Positions 1 through 7,725 of a stretch of DNA of 64,000 nt are shown here, in pieces; the first letter of the stretch is position 1; the number at the start of each line of letters is the position of its first letter. The position numbers were made by a program, and so were the translations under genes. This stretch comes from Labilithrix sp. (GTDB lineage: Bacteria; Myxococcota; Polyangia; Polyangiales; Polyangiaceae). Under the pieces are notes generated by a model. It saw nothing but the letters and a program-made list of their open reading frames with translations. It did no database searches and was not told the DNA's origin. The stretch lies in NCBI GenBank assembly GCA_028287035.1, contig JAQBQL010000264.1, forward strand, positions 1-64,000, read 5' to 3'.

Positions 1-1015
1 CACGAGCCGCGGACGCTCCGAGCGCGCAGGTATCGCCGGCGCGTTCCTCGAACGGCGCGAGCATGGCGCGGAAGAAGGGCGGCCCGGCCGGCTCGACCGC
101 GACCACCGCGCGCTTCCGCTTCTCCGGCGGCAGGGACGCGAGCGTGTCGTCCTCGATCAGCGCGGCGATCTTGAACCGACGCGAGCTCACGACCAGGCTC
201 ACCTCGTCTGTCATCGCGGTGAAGTGCGGTCCGCCGTCGAACGGATCGATGCGGTCTGCATAACGGAACCCGATGCGGCGCAGCAGCTTCTCGACGCCGC
301 GTGTCTGCGCGCCGACCTTGCCGATGACGCTCTGCGCGTCCTTGGGAAGCAGCGATGCGTAGATGGTGCCCTCGGGAAACAGCCCGCGGATGAACTCCTT
401 GTTCTTGCGTGAGAGCTTGTCGGCCTCGGCGTACGTCATGCCGGTGAAATGGCTGCCGAGCGCGTCCCAGAGATGCGACGTGCCGTCCTTCTCGAGCGGC
501 GGCAGCAGCTCGGCGAGCACCTCGTCGCGGAACCACTCGCGGTGCATCTTGATGAAGAGGAAGCGCACGTACGAGAGGAACGTGCCGAGCCGCTCGGGCA
601 CGCGCCGATACGTGGGGTCGAGCACGAGGCCGCCGATCTCGGTCGGGCCGTTGTACGAGTAGCCGATCTTCAGGATGGTGTGCTCGAAGTGCTTGTCGAG
701 CGTCTGCGAGTAGCGCTCCTCGTCGATGACGTCGAGATAGATGTAAGGCGCATCCTTCCGGCCGAGCTGCCCGAAGACCATCGACGTGCCGATGATGCGC
801 TTCGCCCGGTTGTCGACGAGGACGAAGACGTACTGCCGCCGCTTCGGGTCCTTCGTCGCATGCGTGAAGGACTTGTGCGACGCGTCCAGGATCTGCCGGA
901 CGCCCTCTTCCTCTTCGGGAAGGTTCACGGTGTTGAGATGACGCGAGATGTCGAGGATCTGGGCTTCGTCCTCGATCATGGAACCGCGGATCTCGTACTG
1001 CGGGCCGTTCTCCAT
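1..1015 (-). CDS. astA: Arginine N-succinyltransferase, C-terminus cut by window edge
   Basis: Transfers succinyl from succinyl-CoA to the alpha-amino group of arginine, first step of the AST arginine catabolic pathway in the cytosol. The 338 visible residues start at the ATG at 1015 and carry recognisable AstA blocks: GGLVLDP followed by an LSYVRFLFIKMHREWF stretch, EVLAELLPP, YAEADKLSRKNKEFI, and IDPFDGGPHF. The stop codon lies outside the window, so total length and the fate of the last residues are unknown. No other ast gene is visible downstream because the window ends. The next gene on the right is divergent and starts 51 bases away. Family assignment is by remembered motifs, not by a search. 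Confidence 0.88.
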   Translation of the reverse strand, partial: MENGPQYEIRGSMIEDEAQILDISRHLNTVNLPEEEEGVRQILDASHKSFTHATKDPKRRQYVFVLVDNRAKRIIGTSMVFGQLGRKDAPYIYLDVIDEERYSQTLDKHFEHTILKIGYSYNGPTEIGGLVLDPTYRRVPERLGTFLSYVRFLFIKMHREWFRDEVLAELLPPLEKDGTSHLWDALGSHFTGMTYAEADKLSRKNKEFIRGLFPEGTIYASLLPKDAQSVIGKVGAQTRGVEKLLRRIGFRYADRIDPFDGGPHFTAMTDEVSLVVSSRRFKIAALIEDDTLASLPPEKRKRAVVAVEPAGPPFFRAMLAPFEERAGDTCALGASAAR

Positions 1016-1065
1016 GAGCCGCCGCGTTGTACCACGCGTGACAGCCGATCGGCACGCGGGTTACC

Positions 1066-1977
1066 GTGCTCGGCGTGCTGCGCTCCGCCACGGTTCTCGC
1101 GCTCGGCGTCGTTTTCGCGGCCTTCTCGGCCCTCGGCTGCAAGGGCTCGGGGGGCGGCGGCGCCGCGCCGGAGCGGCTCGCGATCACGACCTCGATCTTC
1201 CCGGTCCACGATCTGGTGCGGCGCGTCGCGGGGGCCGACGCCGACGTCACCCTCGTCGTGCCGCCGGGCGTCAGCGAGCACGGGTACGTGCCGACCGCGG
1301 AAGTCACGGCGGCCGCCGCGCGCTCGCGCGTGTTCGTGATGGTGGGCCTCGGGCTCGATCCCTGGATGGAGACGCTGGCGAGCGGCGCGGGCCCGAAGGC
1401 GCGCGTCGTCAAGGTCGGCGACCGCGTGCCGGCGATCGCGCTGAAGGATGCGGCGGGCGTCGAGACCGAGGAGTCCGATCCGCACTTCTGGCTGGATCCC
1501 GAGCGCACGCGGCTCGTCGTGCGGACCATCGCCGAGGAGCTCGGCAAGCTCGACGCGAAGCACGCCATCGCCTACCGCACCCGCGCCACCGAGATCGACG
1601 CGTCGCTCGCGGCGCTCGACAAGGAGCTCAGAGGTCGCGCGCAGGCGCTCGGCTCGCGGACGGTCGTGACCTTCCATCCGGGGTTCGCGTACTTCGCCGA
1701 GCACTACCAGCTCGAGGTCGTTGGGGTCGTCGAGCCCGCCGCCGGCACCGCGCCGGGCCCCGCCGAGATCGCGAAGGTGCGCGCGGTGCTCGCGCCCAGG
1801 AAGGTGCCGGCGCTCTATCGCGAGCCGCAGCTCGACCCCGCGCCGGTCCAGGCGCTCGCCGACGCCGCGAAGCTCCCGCTCGGGGTGCTCGACCCCCTGG
1901 GCGGCGGCGCCGGCACCGACTCGTACGAGAAGCTCCTCCGCGCGGACATGGCCGCCCTCGAGCAGCATCAGAAGTGA
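1066..1977 (+). CDS. Metal (zinc/manganese-type) ABC transporter substrate-binding lipoprotein
   Basis: Cluster A-I (ZnuA/PsaA type) solute-binding protein of 303 aa that would capture a divalent metal outside the inner membrane and hand it to an ABC permease. A GTG start gives an N-terminal hydrophobic stretch ending in a lipobox, SALGC with Cys25. Candidate metal ligands follow the family order: His in the PPGVSEHG loop (usually PPG..PH), His in DPHFWLDP, and His in TFHPGFAYF, with an acidic residue near the C-terminus. There is no long His-rich loop. No permease or ATPase gene lies next to it, so the transporter partners must be elsewhere or the protein acts as a metal scavenger. Divergent from astA. 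Confidence 0.85.
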   Translation: MLGVLRSATVLALGVVFAAFSALGCKGSGGGGAAPERLAITTSIFPVHDLVRRVAGADADVTLVVPPGVSEHGYVPTAEVTAAAARSRVFVMVGLGLDPWMETLASGAGPKARVVKVGDRVPAIALKDAAGVETEESDPHFWLDPERTRLVVRTIAEELGKLDAKHAIAYRTRATEIDASLAALDKELRGRAQALGSRTVVTFHPGFAYFAEHYQLEVVGVVEPAAGTAPGPAEIAKVRAVLAPRKVPALYREPQLDPAPVQALADAAKLPLGVLDPLGGGAGTDSYEKLLRADMAALEQHQK

Positions 1978-2112
1978 CGCGGAGGGGCGCCTCCTGCGGC
2001 AGGAGCGTCTCGCGGGGCACGGCGGCCCGGAAATCTCCCGCATTACGACGCTGTGAGCTTCATGGAAGCGTCCGGGGCGCGATGCTAGCCTCTGCTCTGG
2101 ACCTCCCTCCCC

Positions 2113-3867
2113 ATGGCGCGCCAAGTCAACCCCACCACTCCGCTGATCCTCTGGATCTGCGCCGCGGTGTGCGTGCACTTCTTCATGGGCGGCGGCACCG
2201 AGGAGGTGTCGAAGAAGCTGAAGGAGGTGCGTGACGACCACCAGTACCTCTCGGCCCTCGGCACGAAGGCGCGCGAGCGCATCAAGCAGACCGAGCAGAC
2301 GTTCGATCTCGCCGTCGTCGACGAGGGCGTGAAGGCCGAGGACGAGCAGGAGAAGCCCGAGCCGCCGAAGCAGGAGCCCGTCGCCGAGAAGAAGCCGGAC
2401 GAGGCGAAGAAGCCCGACGAGCCCAAGAAGCCCGACGAGGCGAAGCCGCCGGAGCCTCCCAAGCAGGAGGTGAAGGTCGTCGTGAAGCCCGAGGATCCGC
2501 TGAAGAAGCTCGACGAGGAGCAGCTCAAGAGCGACAAGCGGATCGCCGTCAAGCAGCACACCCAGACGAAGCAGGAAGACAACCCGAACGCTCGCTTCAT
2601 CGCCGACGAGGCGAACAAGGTCGAGGAAGAGAAGGTCGCGACGCAGACCGCGCACGACCAGGACGATCCGAACCCGACGCCCGGCGGCAGCAAGAATGCC
2701 GGCCCGAAGGAGAACGTCGGCGACAGCGCGCAGACGAAGATCGCCGACTCCGACGAGCACAAGGGCAACAAGGACAACGCGCCCGGCGAGCGCGGCACCG
2801 AGTTCGAGGTCCAGAAGGACAACCGCCCCATCGAGAAGCCGATGGCCGCGCAGACGCCGGTGAACGAGCCGGCCGCGAACAACGTCGCGAAGTCGGGCGG
2901 CGACGGGCGCACCGCGCAGCGGCCCACAGAGACCCCGCAGCTCGCGCCGGGCTCCGAGGCCTCGCCGAGCAGCGAGCTCGCGCAGTCGCCCAACGGGGCG
3001 CAGTGGTTCACGCCGGTGAAGCCGAACAACGATCGCGGCCTCAAGGACCCGATCGCCGGCACCACCAACCTGACGAAGCCCCCGCAGGGCACGTCGAACA
3101 ACACGAAGTGGCTCGGGCTCGGCGGCACCCCCGGCGCGGGTCAGGTGAACCTGAACCTGAACACCAAGGGCGTCGTCGCGGTGGTCGGGTCCGACCAGCT
3201 GCGCAAGGAGCGCGAAGCCGACGGCGAGCGCCGCAAGAGCGAGCACCGCGGATCGTGGACGGCCTCGAACTTCGAGCGCTGGCGCAACGCCATCGAGAAC
3301 TACGTGTCGAGCGTGAAGCCGGGCAACCAGACCGCGTTGAACACCGCGGCGGTCCCCTTCGCGACGTACCTCAACACGATCCACAACCGGATCCACCCGC
3401 TCTTCGCCGACAGCTTCCTCGGCTCGCTCGACAACCTGCCGAAGACGCACCCGATGAACTCGCCGAAGCTCATCACGCGCGTCGAGATCGTGGTGAGCCC
3501 GAAGGAAGGGCGCATCGTGAAGCTCGGCGTCGTGAAGACGAGCGGCATCACGGCGTTCGACATCGCGGCGCTCGACAGCGTGAGCCGCGCGCAGCCGTTC
3601 GGCCCGGCGCCGGGCGCCATCATCTCGCCCGACGGCAACGTGTACCTCCACTGGGAGTTCCACCGCGACGAGGTGTTCGCGTGCTCCACGATGCACGCCC
3701 GGCCCTTCCTACTGAACACGCCGGCGAAGGGTCCGACCGAGGATCCGGTCCCGCCGCCCGCCGCCCCCAAGGGCCCGCAGGAGCGCGGAGCCCCGCCGCC
3801 GGTGAACCTGCATGAGATGCGCGAGGGCCAGGGCCCGGAAGCCCCGCAGGTCCCGAAGGCGGGCTGA
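2113..3867 (+). CDS. TonB-like periplasmic energy transducer, proline/lysine-rich
   Basis: A 584-aa protein with one N-terminal membrane anchor (about residues 9-27), then a long hydrophilic spacer. Residues about 75-135 are a Lys/Pro/Glu-rich array with KKPDEAKKPDEPKKPDE-type repeats, typical of TonB spacers that cross the periplasm. The part encoded by about 3430-3680 (residues about 440-525) has the TonB C-terminal pattern: a V.I.V.P.EGRI..L.V..SSG-like strand, D..AL.SV..A.PF.P.P and an NVYLHWEF strand. A further proline-rich tail follows. No ExbB/ExbD gene is adjacent. The stop is 8 bases before the Uma2 gene. The domain call is by pattern; the exact outer-membrane partner cannot be told. 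Confidence 0.75.
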   Translation: MARQVNPTTPLILWICAAVCVHFFMGGGTEEVSKKLKEVRDDHQYLSALGTKARERIKQTEQTFDLAVVDEGVKAEDEQEKPEPPKQEPVAEKKPDEAKKPDEPKKPDEAKPPEPPKQEVKVVVKPEDPLKKLDEEQLKSDKRIAVKQHTQTKQEDNPNARFIADEANKVEEEKVATQTAHDQDDPNPTPGGSKNAGPKENVGDSAQTKIADSDEHKGNKDNAPGERGTEFEVQKDNRPIEKPMAAQTPVNEPAANNVAKSGGDGRTAQRPTETPQLAPGSEASPSSELAQSPNGAQWFTPVKPNNDRGLKDPIAGTTNLTKPPQGTSNNTKWLGLGGTPGAGQVNLNLNTKGVVAVVGSDQLRKEREADGERRKSEHRGSWTASNFERWRNAIENYVSSVKPGNQTALNTAAVPFATYLNTIHNRIHPLFADSFLGSLDNLPKTHPMNSPKLITRVEIVVSPKEGRIVKLGVVKTSGITAFDIAALDSVSRAQPFGPAPGAIISPDGNVYLHWEFHRDEVFACSTMHARPFLLNTPAKGPTEDPVPPPAAPKGPQERGAPPPVNLHEMREGQGPEAPQVPKAG

Positions 3868-3875
3868 GGGCTGCG

Positions 3876-4439
3876 ATGGTCGCTTCGCGTTCCCCGAACC
3901 CGGCGACGTATGCGGAGCTCGAGGCACTGCCGGCGAACGTCGTCGGCGAGATCCTCCACGGCGTCCTGCACGTGAACCCGCGGCCGGCGATCCGACACGC
4001 CCGGGCGGCGAGCGCGCTCGGCGAGGAGCTCGGACCGCCGTTCAACCGTGGCCGCGGCGGGCCTGGAGGTTGGGTCATCCTCGACGAGCCGGAGCTGCAC
4101 CTCGCGACCGACGTGCTCGTGCCGGACCTCGCGGGCTGGCGGCGCGAGCGGATGCCGGAGCTGCCGGACGCGGCGTTCTTCGACGTGTCGCCGGACTGGG
4201 CGTGCGAGGTGCTGTCGCCGTCGACGAGCGCGGCGGACCGCGGGATCAAGCTGCCCATCTACGCGCGTGAAGGCGTCTCGCACGTGTGGCTCGTCGATCC
4301 GGCGGCGAAGACGCTCGAGGTCCTGCGGCTGGACGGCTCCACGTACCGGCTCGTGGCGACGGCCTTCGAGGGCGCCCGCGTGAGGGCCGAGCCCTTCGAC
4401 GCGATCGAGGTGGATCTCGCCGCGCTGTGGGCGAGGTGA
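3876..4439 (+). CDS. Uma2-family (DUF820) restriction endonuclease-like protein
   Basis: A 187-aa protein of the Uma2/DUF820 family, which has a PD-(D/E)xK nuclease-like fold and no settled function. Family features visible are the opening TYAELEALP...GEILHGVLHV, a central VLVPDLAGWRRERMPE segment carrying the presumed metal Asp, EVLSPSTSAADRG.K (the E...K pair), and Y...GV.HVWLVDP.AKTLEV. Length and order fit an intact member. Such genes are common in multicopy in cyanobacteria and myxobacteria. It follows the TonB-like gene by 8 bases and could be co-transcribed, but no functional link is known. Confidence 0.85.
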   Translation: MVASRSPNPATYAELEALPANVVGEILHGVLHVNPRPAIRHARAASALGEELGPPFNRGRGGPGGWVILDEPELHLATDVLVPDLAGWRRERMPELPDAAFFDVSPDWACEVLSPSTSAADRGIKLPIYAREGVSHVWLVDPAAKTLEVLRLDGSTYRLVATAFEGARVRAEPFDAIEVDLAALWAR

Positions 4440-4446
4440 AGCGCCG

Positions 4447-4923
4447 CTACTCGCCGCGTGACCAGTAGGTGGACATCAGCTCGCGCGACCAGGCGGGCTG
4501 TCGAACGTCGCCGCGCGGTCCGAACTCCGCCATGTACGGCTTGATGTCGAGGACGGGCGTGCCGTCGATCGCGTCGAGGCCGTGGACGCTCAAGGTCAGG
4601 CCGTCGATCTCCACGAGACGGCAGACGGTGACGCCGATGCGGTTGGGGCGCATCTTGGCGCGCTGGGCGAAGATGCCGACCTTCGGCCAGCTCGGGTTGC
4701 TGCGGGGATGTCGCGCGCCCGTCTCGAGCTTCGCGGGGTCAACCTGGTCGAAGACGTAGACGATCTCCACGTGCGAGAAGGCGTCGAGCCCGGCGAGGGC
4801 GTCGGCGGAGAACTGCGCGGCGTCGAGCGTGATCGTGGAGGTGACGCGGTCCCAGTCGTCATCGACGGCGTCACTCCGGCTGGAGCGAACGGCGGCGATA
4901 GGCGTCATGGCGAAGGTCATCAT
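4447..4923 (-). CDS. trmO: tRNA (N6-threonylcarbamoyladenosine37-N6)-methyltransferase, TrmO/TsaA/YaeB family
   Basis: SAM-dependent methyltransferase of the TrmO (UPF0066) family, which in E. coli methylates t6A37 in threonine tRNA. The 158-aa product shows the family core: MTPIAAVRSSRS, a LAGLDAFSHVEIVYVFDQVD strand, ARHPR, a GIFAQRAKMRPNRIGVTVCRL motif, GLDAIDGTPVLDIKPY and a C-terminal W. The start may be any of three ATG codons (4923, 4920, 4908). A broken second copy lies upstream on the same strand at about 5600-5718, with an eroded DUF4279 fragment between, so this intact gene is one half of a decayed tandem duplication. Confidence 0.87.
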   Translation of the reverse strand: MMTFAMTPIAAVRSSRSDAVDDDWDRVTSTITLDAAQFSADALAGLDAFSHVEIVYVFDQVDPAKLETGARHPRSNPSWPKVGIFAQRAKMRPNRIGVTVCRLVEIDGLTLSVHGLDAIDGTPVLDIKPYMAEFGPRGDVRQPAWSRELMSTYWSRGE

Positions 4924-4944
4924 GGGGAAGGATCAATACAGGAG

Positions 4945-5095
4945 GAGCGAGGCGGCGGCGACGCTCAGACCTCCTCGGACGCCGGCGCGACAGGCCGGTG
5001 GACATGACGAAGCTCTTGACCAGCATCGCCCGCCCCTCGACGGCCATCATCGCAAAGCCACAGCGATGGCCGAGGCCTCGCCCGACGATATGCGA
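4945..5095 (-). pseudogene. Eroded 3' end of a DUF4279 gene (duplicate of the 5752-6192 gene)
   Basis: Reading the minus strand, this stretch aligns with the end of the intact DUF4279 gene and its downstream spacer: a shared GCGATGCTGG, a shared GAGCTTCGTC.TGTC and a shared TCTGAGC.TCGCC lie in the same order and at similar distances before the trmO start. The frame is broken and the upstream half of the gene is missing, so no product is expected. It explains most of the roughly 200-base space between trmO and the next gene. Confidence 0.7.
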
Positions 5096-5128
5096 ACGAA
5101 CAATTCCAATAGCCGGAACTGCTGTTGG

Positions 5129-5563
5129 TCATGGATGAATCGCGATCTCGAACTCACTAAAGACCGCAGCAATCGAGCCGCCGTAGGCGCTACTCATGTA
5201 GGCCAAGTGGCGTAGCGGCGACTCCCTCGCGAACCGGCCGATGGCCCTTGGAAGACTCTCCTGCGCAAGGTCGCCACCGAAGAGAGCTTCCCATGCAGTT
5301 CGAACCGTCGGCCCTTTGCTGAGCGGCACGTCGCCAGGCCACACGAAGAGGTGCGAGAGAATCAGCCCGTTTCGGAAGCCCACGATGCCGAGAGCTCCCA
5401 CGCCACGCAGGGTGACTGTAGCCACACGATCATCGACTTGTCGAAACCGTACGTCGAGCCGCGCAGACTCTTCGTCGTGAACAAGCGCGAGTAGGCGTGC
5501 ATCGTGCAGGGCGAACCCCCGTACAAACCCATGCTCGTCAGTGTCTATCATGGAGAGACTCAT
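5129..5563 (-). CDS. Hypothetical protein, 144 aa
   Basis: I do not recognise this family. The frame stays open further upstream, but that extension reads through a trmO remnant, so the gene is taken from the ATG at 5563 (MSLSMIDTDEHGF); the ATG at 5551 is an alternative. The product is mixed alpha/beta in appearance with no signal peptide or membrane span: segments such as DARLLALVHDEES, RVATVTLRGVGAL and LILSHLFVWP suggest short beta-strands. It is followed, after a trmO remnant and DUF4279 fragment, by intact trmO. It sits in a same-strand cluster with DUF4279 and two paralogous unknowns, the sort of setting in which immunity-like proteins are found, but that role is only a guess. Confidence 0.6.
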   Translation of the reverse strand: MSLSMIDTDEHGFVRGFALHDARLLALVHDEESARLDVRFRQVDDRVATVTLRGVGALGIVGFRNGLILSHLFVWPGDVPLSKGPTVRTAWEALFGGDLAQESLPRAIGRFARESPLRHLAYMSSAYGGSIAAVFSEFEIAIHP

Positions 5564-5599
5564 GACCTTCTGGCTCGGCAGCTCAGTTGCAGGGTTTTG

Positions 5600-5718
5600 G
5601 GCCCATCTTGGCGGCTGCCGCGCGACGGTCTCGAGGTTCGCGGGATCCACCTGTTCGAAGTGATAGACGATCTCGACCCGGAGCGAACAGTGGCGATGGG
5701 AGTCATGGTGAAGGTCTT
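5600..5718 (-). pseudogene. Internally deleted trmO remnant
   Basis: On the minus strand the ATG at 5706 begins MTPIATVRS, the same as the intact trmO reading MTPIAAVRS. After an internal deletion of roughly 110 bases the homology resumes with VEIVYHFEQVDPANLETVAR, matching VEIVYVFDQVDPAKLETGAR. The two parts are now out of frame with each other and homology then fades. The DNA upstream (a DUF4279 gene ending 33 bases before position 5718) is arranged as in the other copy. This is a gene fossil from a tandem duplication. Confidence 0.82.
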
Positions 5719-5751
5719 GCGGCGCGGGGAGGCGGAAGGCGCCGGCGATGC

Positions 5752-6192
5752 TCAGGTCTCCGGCGGCGGTGCGTACGATGGCGCGAGCGACACGACGAAG
5801 CTCATATCCAGCATCGCGCGGATCTCCGCCGCGAAGGCGACTTGTTCGGGCGACATGCCAAAACCGAACAGTTCCCAGTCTTCCGTCAGATCGACCTCGA
5901 GCTTGATGGCCACTTCCGCCGGCAAGCGCTTGAGACCCTCCTTGACGGGTCTCACCCTCGCAAACAACGTGTCGATCGCTTCTTCCCAGTCGTTCTCCGG
6001 CCCCGCAGCGCGGACCACGAGAGCCCACCTCGTGAACTTGTAAGTCCGCGGCTGTCCGGCGCGCTCGTACGCGTCGCCCTTGCTCCAGCCCTCGTCGGGC
6101 GGAAGCCCGATGAGTCGAGTGAGCTCCGCGCAGCTCAGCTCGTCACTGATCGCGCTCACGAAGAAAGCGCCTTCTCGCTTGTTATCGCTCAT
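5752..6192 (-). CDS. DUF4279 domain protein
   Basis: A 146-aa cytosolic protein with the DUF4279 layout: an N-terminal AFFVSAISDELSCAELTRLIGLPP block, W.KGD.Y, a YKFTRWALVV strand, a helix ending in L..R..PV...L..LP, and a LEVDLTEDWELFGFGMSPEQVAFAAEI..MLD tail. The family has no experimentally fixed function; members are frequent in loci that resemble polymorphic-toxin immunity arrays. Its start overlaps the end of the upstream gene by 11 bases, so the two are probably translated from one message. A decayed duplicate of its 3' end lies at about 4945-5095. Confidence 0.8.
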   Translation of the reverse strand: MSDNKREGAFFVSAISDELSCAELTRLIGLPPDEGWSKGDAYERAGQPRTYKFTRWALVVRAAGPENDWEEAIDTLFARVRPVKEGLKRLPAEVAIKLEVDLTEDWELFGFGMSPEQVAFAAEIRAMLDMSFVVSLAPSYAPPPET

Positions 6193-6826
6193 CGGTTGTC
6201 GACCTTAGAGCGCCCATGGTGATCGACAGGAGCTCGTAGACGAAGAAGGGCGCGTGATCCGGTGAAGCCGAATTGCACTCGCTTGCAAAGCCATGCGCAT
6301 CCTCGACATCCGAGAACAGGTGATCGCCATTCAGACGGGCGCGCCACGCAGCGCGGAGCCGGCACAAGCTTGCGCCGGAATGAATGCGAACCATGCCCGA
6401 GGTGAGATAACGGTCGGCAACGTCGAATCCGAGCGAGCGCCAGTCGGGCGGCCTGGTTTCGGTCACGGTGGGCCGCGCCCGCTCTCGCCAGTCTTCGAGC
6501 TCTGCTGCGTCGAGCTTCTCACACGCGAGCGCAACCGCGACCGCGCGAAAGCGCCCATCGTCGCGTCTGCCCAGCAGCGCTGCCGAGAGCCTTTGCGGGC
6601 TGTCCCACAGGTCGTGGACGGGGCCCTTCCAACCGGCGGCGTCGGGAGGAAAAACCGACGGCCAGACCAGCGAGTCGACCGAAAGGGGAATGGCCACATC
6701 CTCCCTGATCAGGGAGGCGCGACGCTCCGCCTCCGACGACGTGTCCTCGAGCACGGACGGAATCACGCGGGCATCGAACCCCAGCACCAGACGTGTTGCC
6801 CATGGCGGCTGTGCGACGCTCGTCAC
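6182..6826 (-). CDS. Hypothetical protein, paralogue of the gene at 6823-7404
   Basis: A 214-aa protein with no recognised domain. It is clearly related to its upstream neighbour: both carry (A/S)xL(I/L)R(E/D)DVA.P.SVD.(L/M)VWPSVF near the N-terminus, then L(G)FDV.D.(Y/F)L(T/S)(S/G)G, a W..RLN..HLF.D...A..F strand-helix and a C-terminal HAP. The arrangement looks like a small globular enzyme or immunity-type protein; no signal peptide or membrane span. The start overlaps the previous stop by ATGA and its end overlaps the DUF4279 start, indicating tight operon structure. The VWPSVF motif and conserved Asp residues are candidates for function. Confidence 0.7.
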   Translation of the reverse strand: MTSVAQPPWATRLVLGFDARVIPSVLEDTSSEAERRASLIREDVAIPLSVDSLVWPSVFPPDAAGWKGPVHDLWDSPQRLSAALLGRRDDGRFRAVAVALACEKLDAAELEDWRERARPTVTETRPPDWRSLGFDVADRYLTSGMVRIHSGASLCRLRAAWRARLNGDHLFSDVEDAHGFASECNSASPDHAPFFVYELLSITMGALRSTTDER

Positions 6827-7404
6827 GTGCCGACCCGCCCAGCTCGCATGCGAATGACACGGTGAGGAGCGTGGCGTGGGACGCGGGCGTCGGTGATGGC
6901 GACGAACGCCGCGGCGTCGGCCCAGTCGTCGAACAGGTGGTGGCGATTCAAGCGCGGCGCCCAGACGTGCTGAAGCGCCTCTCGCTCTCCCGGCTCGAAT
7001 CCCTCATCCATGAGACCGCTCAGGAACCCTTCGTCGACGACGTCGAAGCCGAGATCATCCTCGTCCAGAGCGACCGCGTTCGGCGCGTCCCCGAAGGAGA
7101 GGATGACGACGTCATCGAGGATCACTCCTGCCGCGCGTGCACACGCGAGCATGGGCGCCTCTGCGTGCCAGAAGCCTCCGAGCCAGGGCTCGGCGTCGGT
7201 CGGCGCGATCCCGTCGAGCCGCATCGCGCGTCGGACCGCAGCCGGCAGACCGATCCCCTGCCCCCAGTCGAAGACAGACGGCCAGACCATCACGTCGACG
7301 GACCTGGGATGGGCGACATCGTCGCGCAGGAGGTACGCCCGCCTCCGCGCGGCATCCCAGGGCTGGGTGGTGCGAAACCGCAGATCGAAAAGCGAGAGCG
7401 TCAC
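6823..7404 (-). CDS. Hypothetical protein, first gene of the paralogue pair
   Basis: About 193 aa, no recognised family. The frame is open back to 7503, but the extra N-terminal sequence has no counterpart in the downstream paralogue, whose similarity begins near residue LSLFDLRFR. I therefore place the start at one of the two consecutive GTG codons at 7407 and 7404, just after AGGAAG. Conserved blocks shared with the 6182-6826 product are LLRDDVAHPRSVDVMVWPSVF, DLGFDVVDEGFLSG and RLNRHHLFDDWADAAAF. It heads a minus-strand cluster (this gene, paralogue, DUF4279, then the 5129 gene). Start site uncertain. Confidence 0.65.
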   Translation of the reverse strand: MTLSLFDLRFRTTQPWDAARRRAYLLRDDVAHPRSVDVMVWPSVFDWGQGIGLPAAVRRAMRLDGIAPTDAEPWLGGFWHAEAPMLACARAAGVILDDVVILSFGDAPNAVALDEDDLGFDVVDEGFLSGLMDEGFEPGEREALQHVWAPRLNRHHLFDDWADAAAFVAITDARVPRHAPHRVIRMRAGRVGT

Positions 7405-7468
7405 CACCTTCCTGCATAGTGCCAGGTCGACGGACGAAGAGCCGTGATCGTCGGCCGCTCGCCGCGCC

Positions 7469-7544
7469 GAACGTGAGGGATCCGAACGAATTCGCGCCCC
7501 CATGCCCTGCCGCGCACCGCGGCGAACGTGAGGGATCCGAACGA
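7469..7544. repeat. Pair of 21-bp perfect direct repeats in a divergent intergenic region
   Basis: GAACGTGAGGGATCCGAACGA occurs at 7469-7489 and again at 7524-7544, 55 bases apart start to start, with similarity continuing a few bases on either side. The spacing is about five helical turns and not a multiple of three, so it is not a protein repeat. It lies in the roughly 320-base space between the minus-strand cluster and the deacetylase gene. It may be a pair of regulator binding sites or a small duplication. Confidence 0.8.
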
Positions 7545-7665
7545 CTTCACGCCCACCGCACGCGCCCAGCCCAACCCCGCCCCCCCTGCGCCCGGTCCAT
7601 CGGGGTGGATCCCCGATCCCCCCGGATCCGGCCCTGGCGGATAGTTCCAGCGCGGATTGCTCGCG

Positions 7666-7679
7666 AAAACGCGCGTTTT
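7666..7679. promoter_or_regulatory. 14-bp palindrome upstream of the deacetylase gene
   Basis: AAAACGCGCGTTTT is a perfect palindrome 46 bases before the deacetylase ATG and stands out as an AT-containing block in GC-rich DNA. A regulator site is possible; alternatively it is a chance self-complementary run. No convincing sigma-70 boxes were identified around it. Confidence 0.35.
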
Positions 7680-7725
7680 GCGCAGCGACCTACAACGGCA
7701 CACACCGTGCTGAAGGGGAAGCAAC

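Noticed and set aside
1978..2112. Possible terminator hairpin after the metal-binding lipoprotein gene.
   Set aside because: CTCCTGC and GCAGGAG are separated by only one base, leaving too small a loop, and there is no T-tract.
2340..2470. Short direct repeats in DNA encoding KKPDE units, considered as a CRISPR or satellite.
   Set aside because: They are in frame with the TonB-like spacer, with imperfect units of codon length, so they are a protein repeat.
976..3696. A 906-codon open frame on the minus strand opposite the metal-binding and TonB-like genes.
   Set aside because: Arg/Leu/Val-rich composition with no domain or signal; it is the antisense of recognised genes in GC-rich DNA where stop codons are rare.
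5564..6028. N-terminal extension of the 144-aa gene at 5129-5563 up to 6028.
   Set aside because: Reads out of frame through the DUF4279 gene and a trmO remnant, so it is not part of the protein.
7408..7503. Upstream extension of the first paralogue gene to 7503.
   Set aside because: No counterpart in the downstream paralogue and it passes over one of the direct repeats; composition like intergenic DNA.
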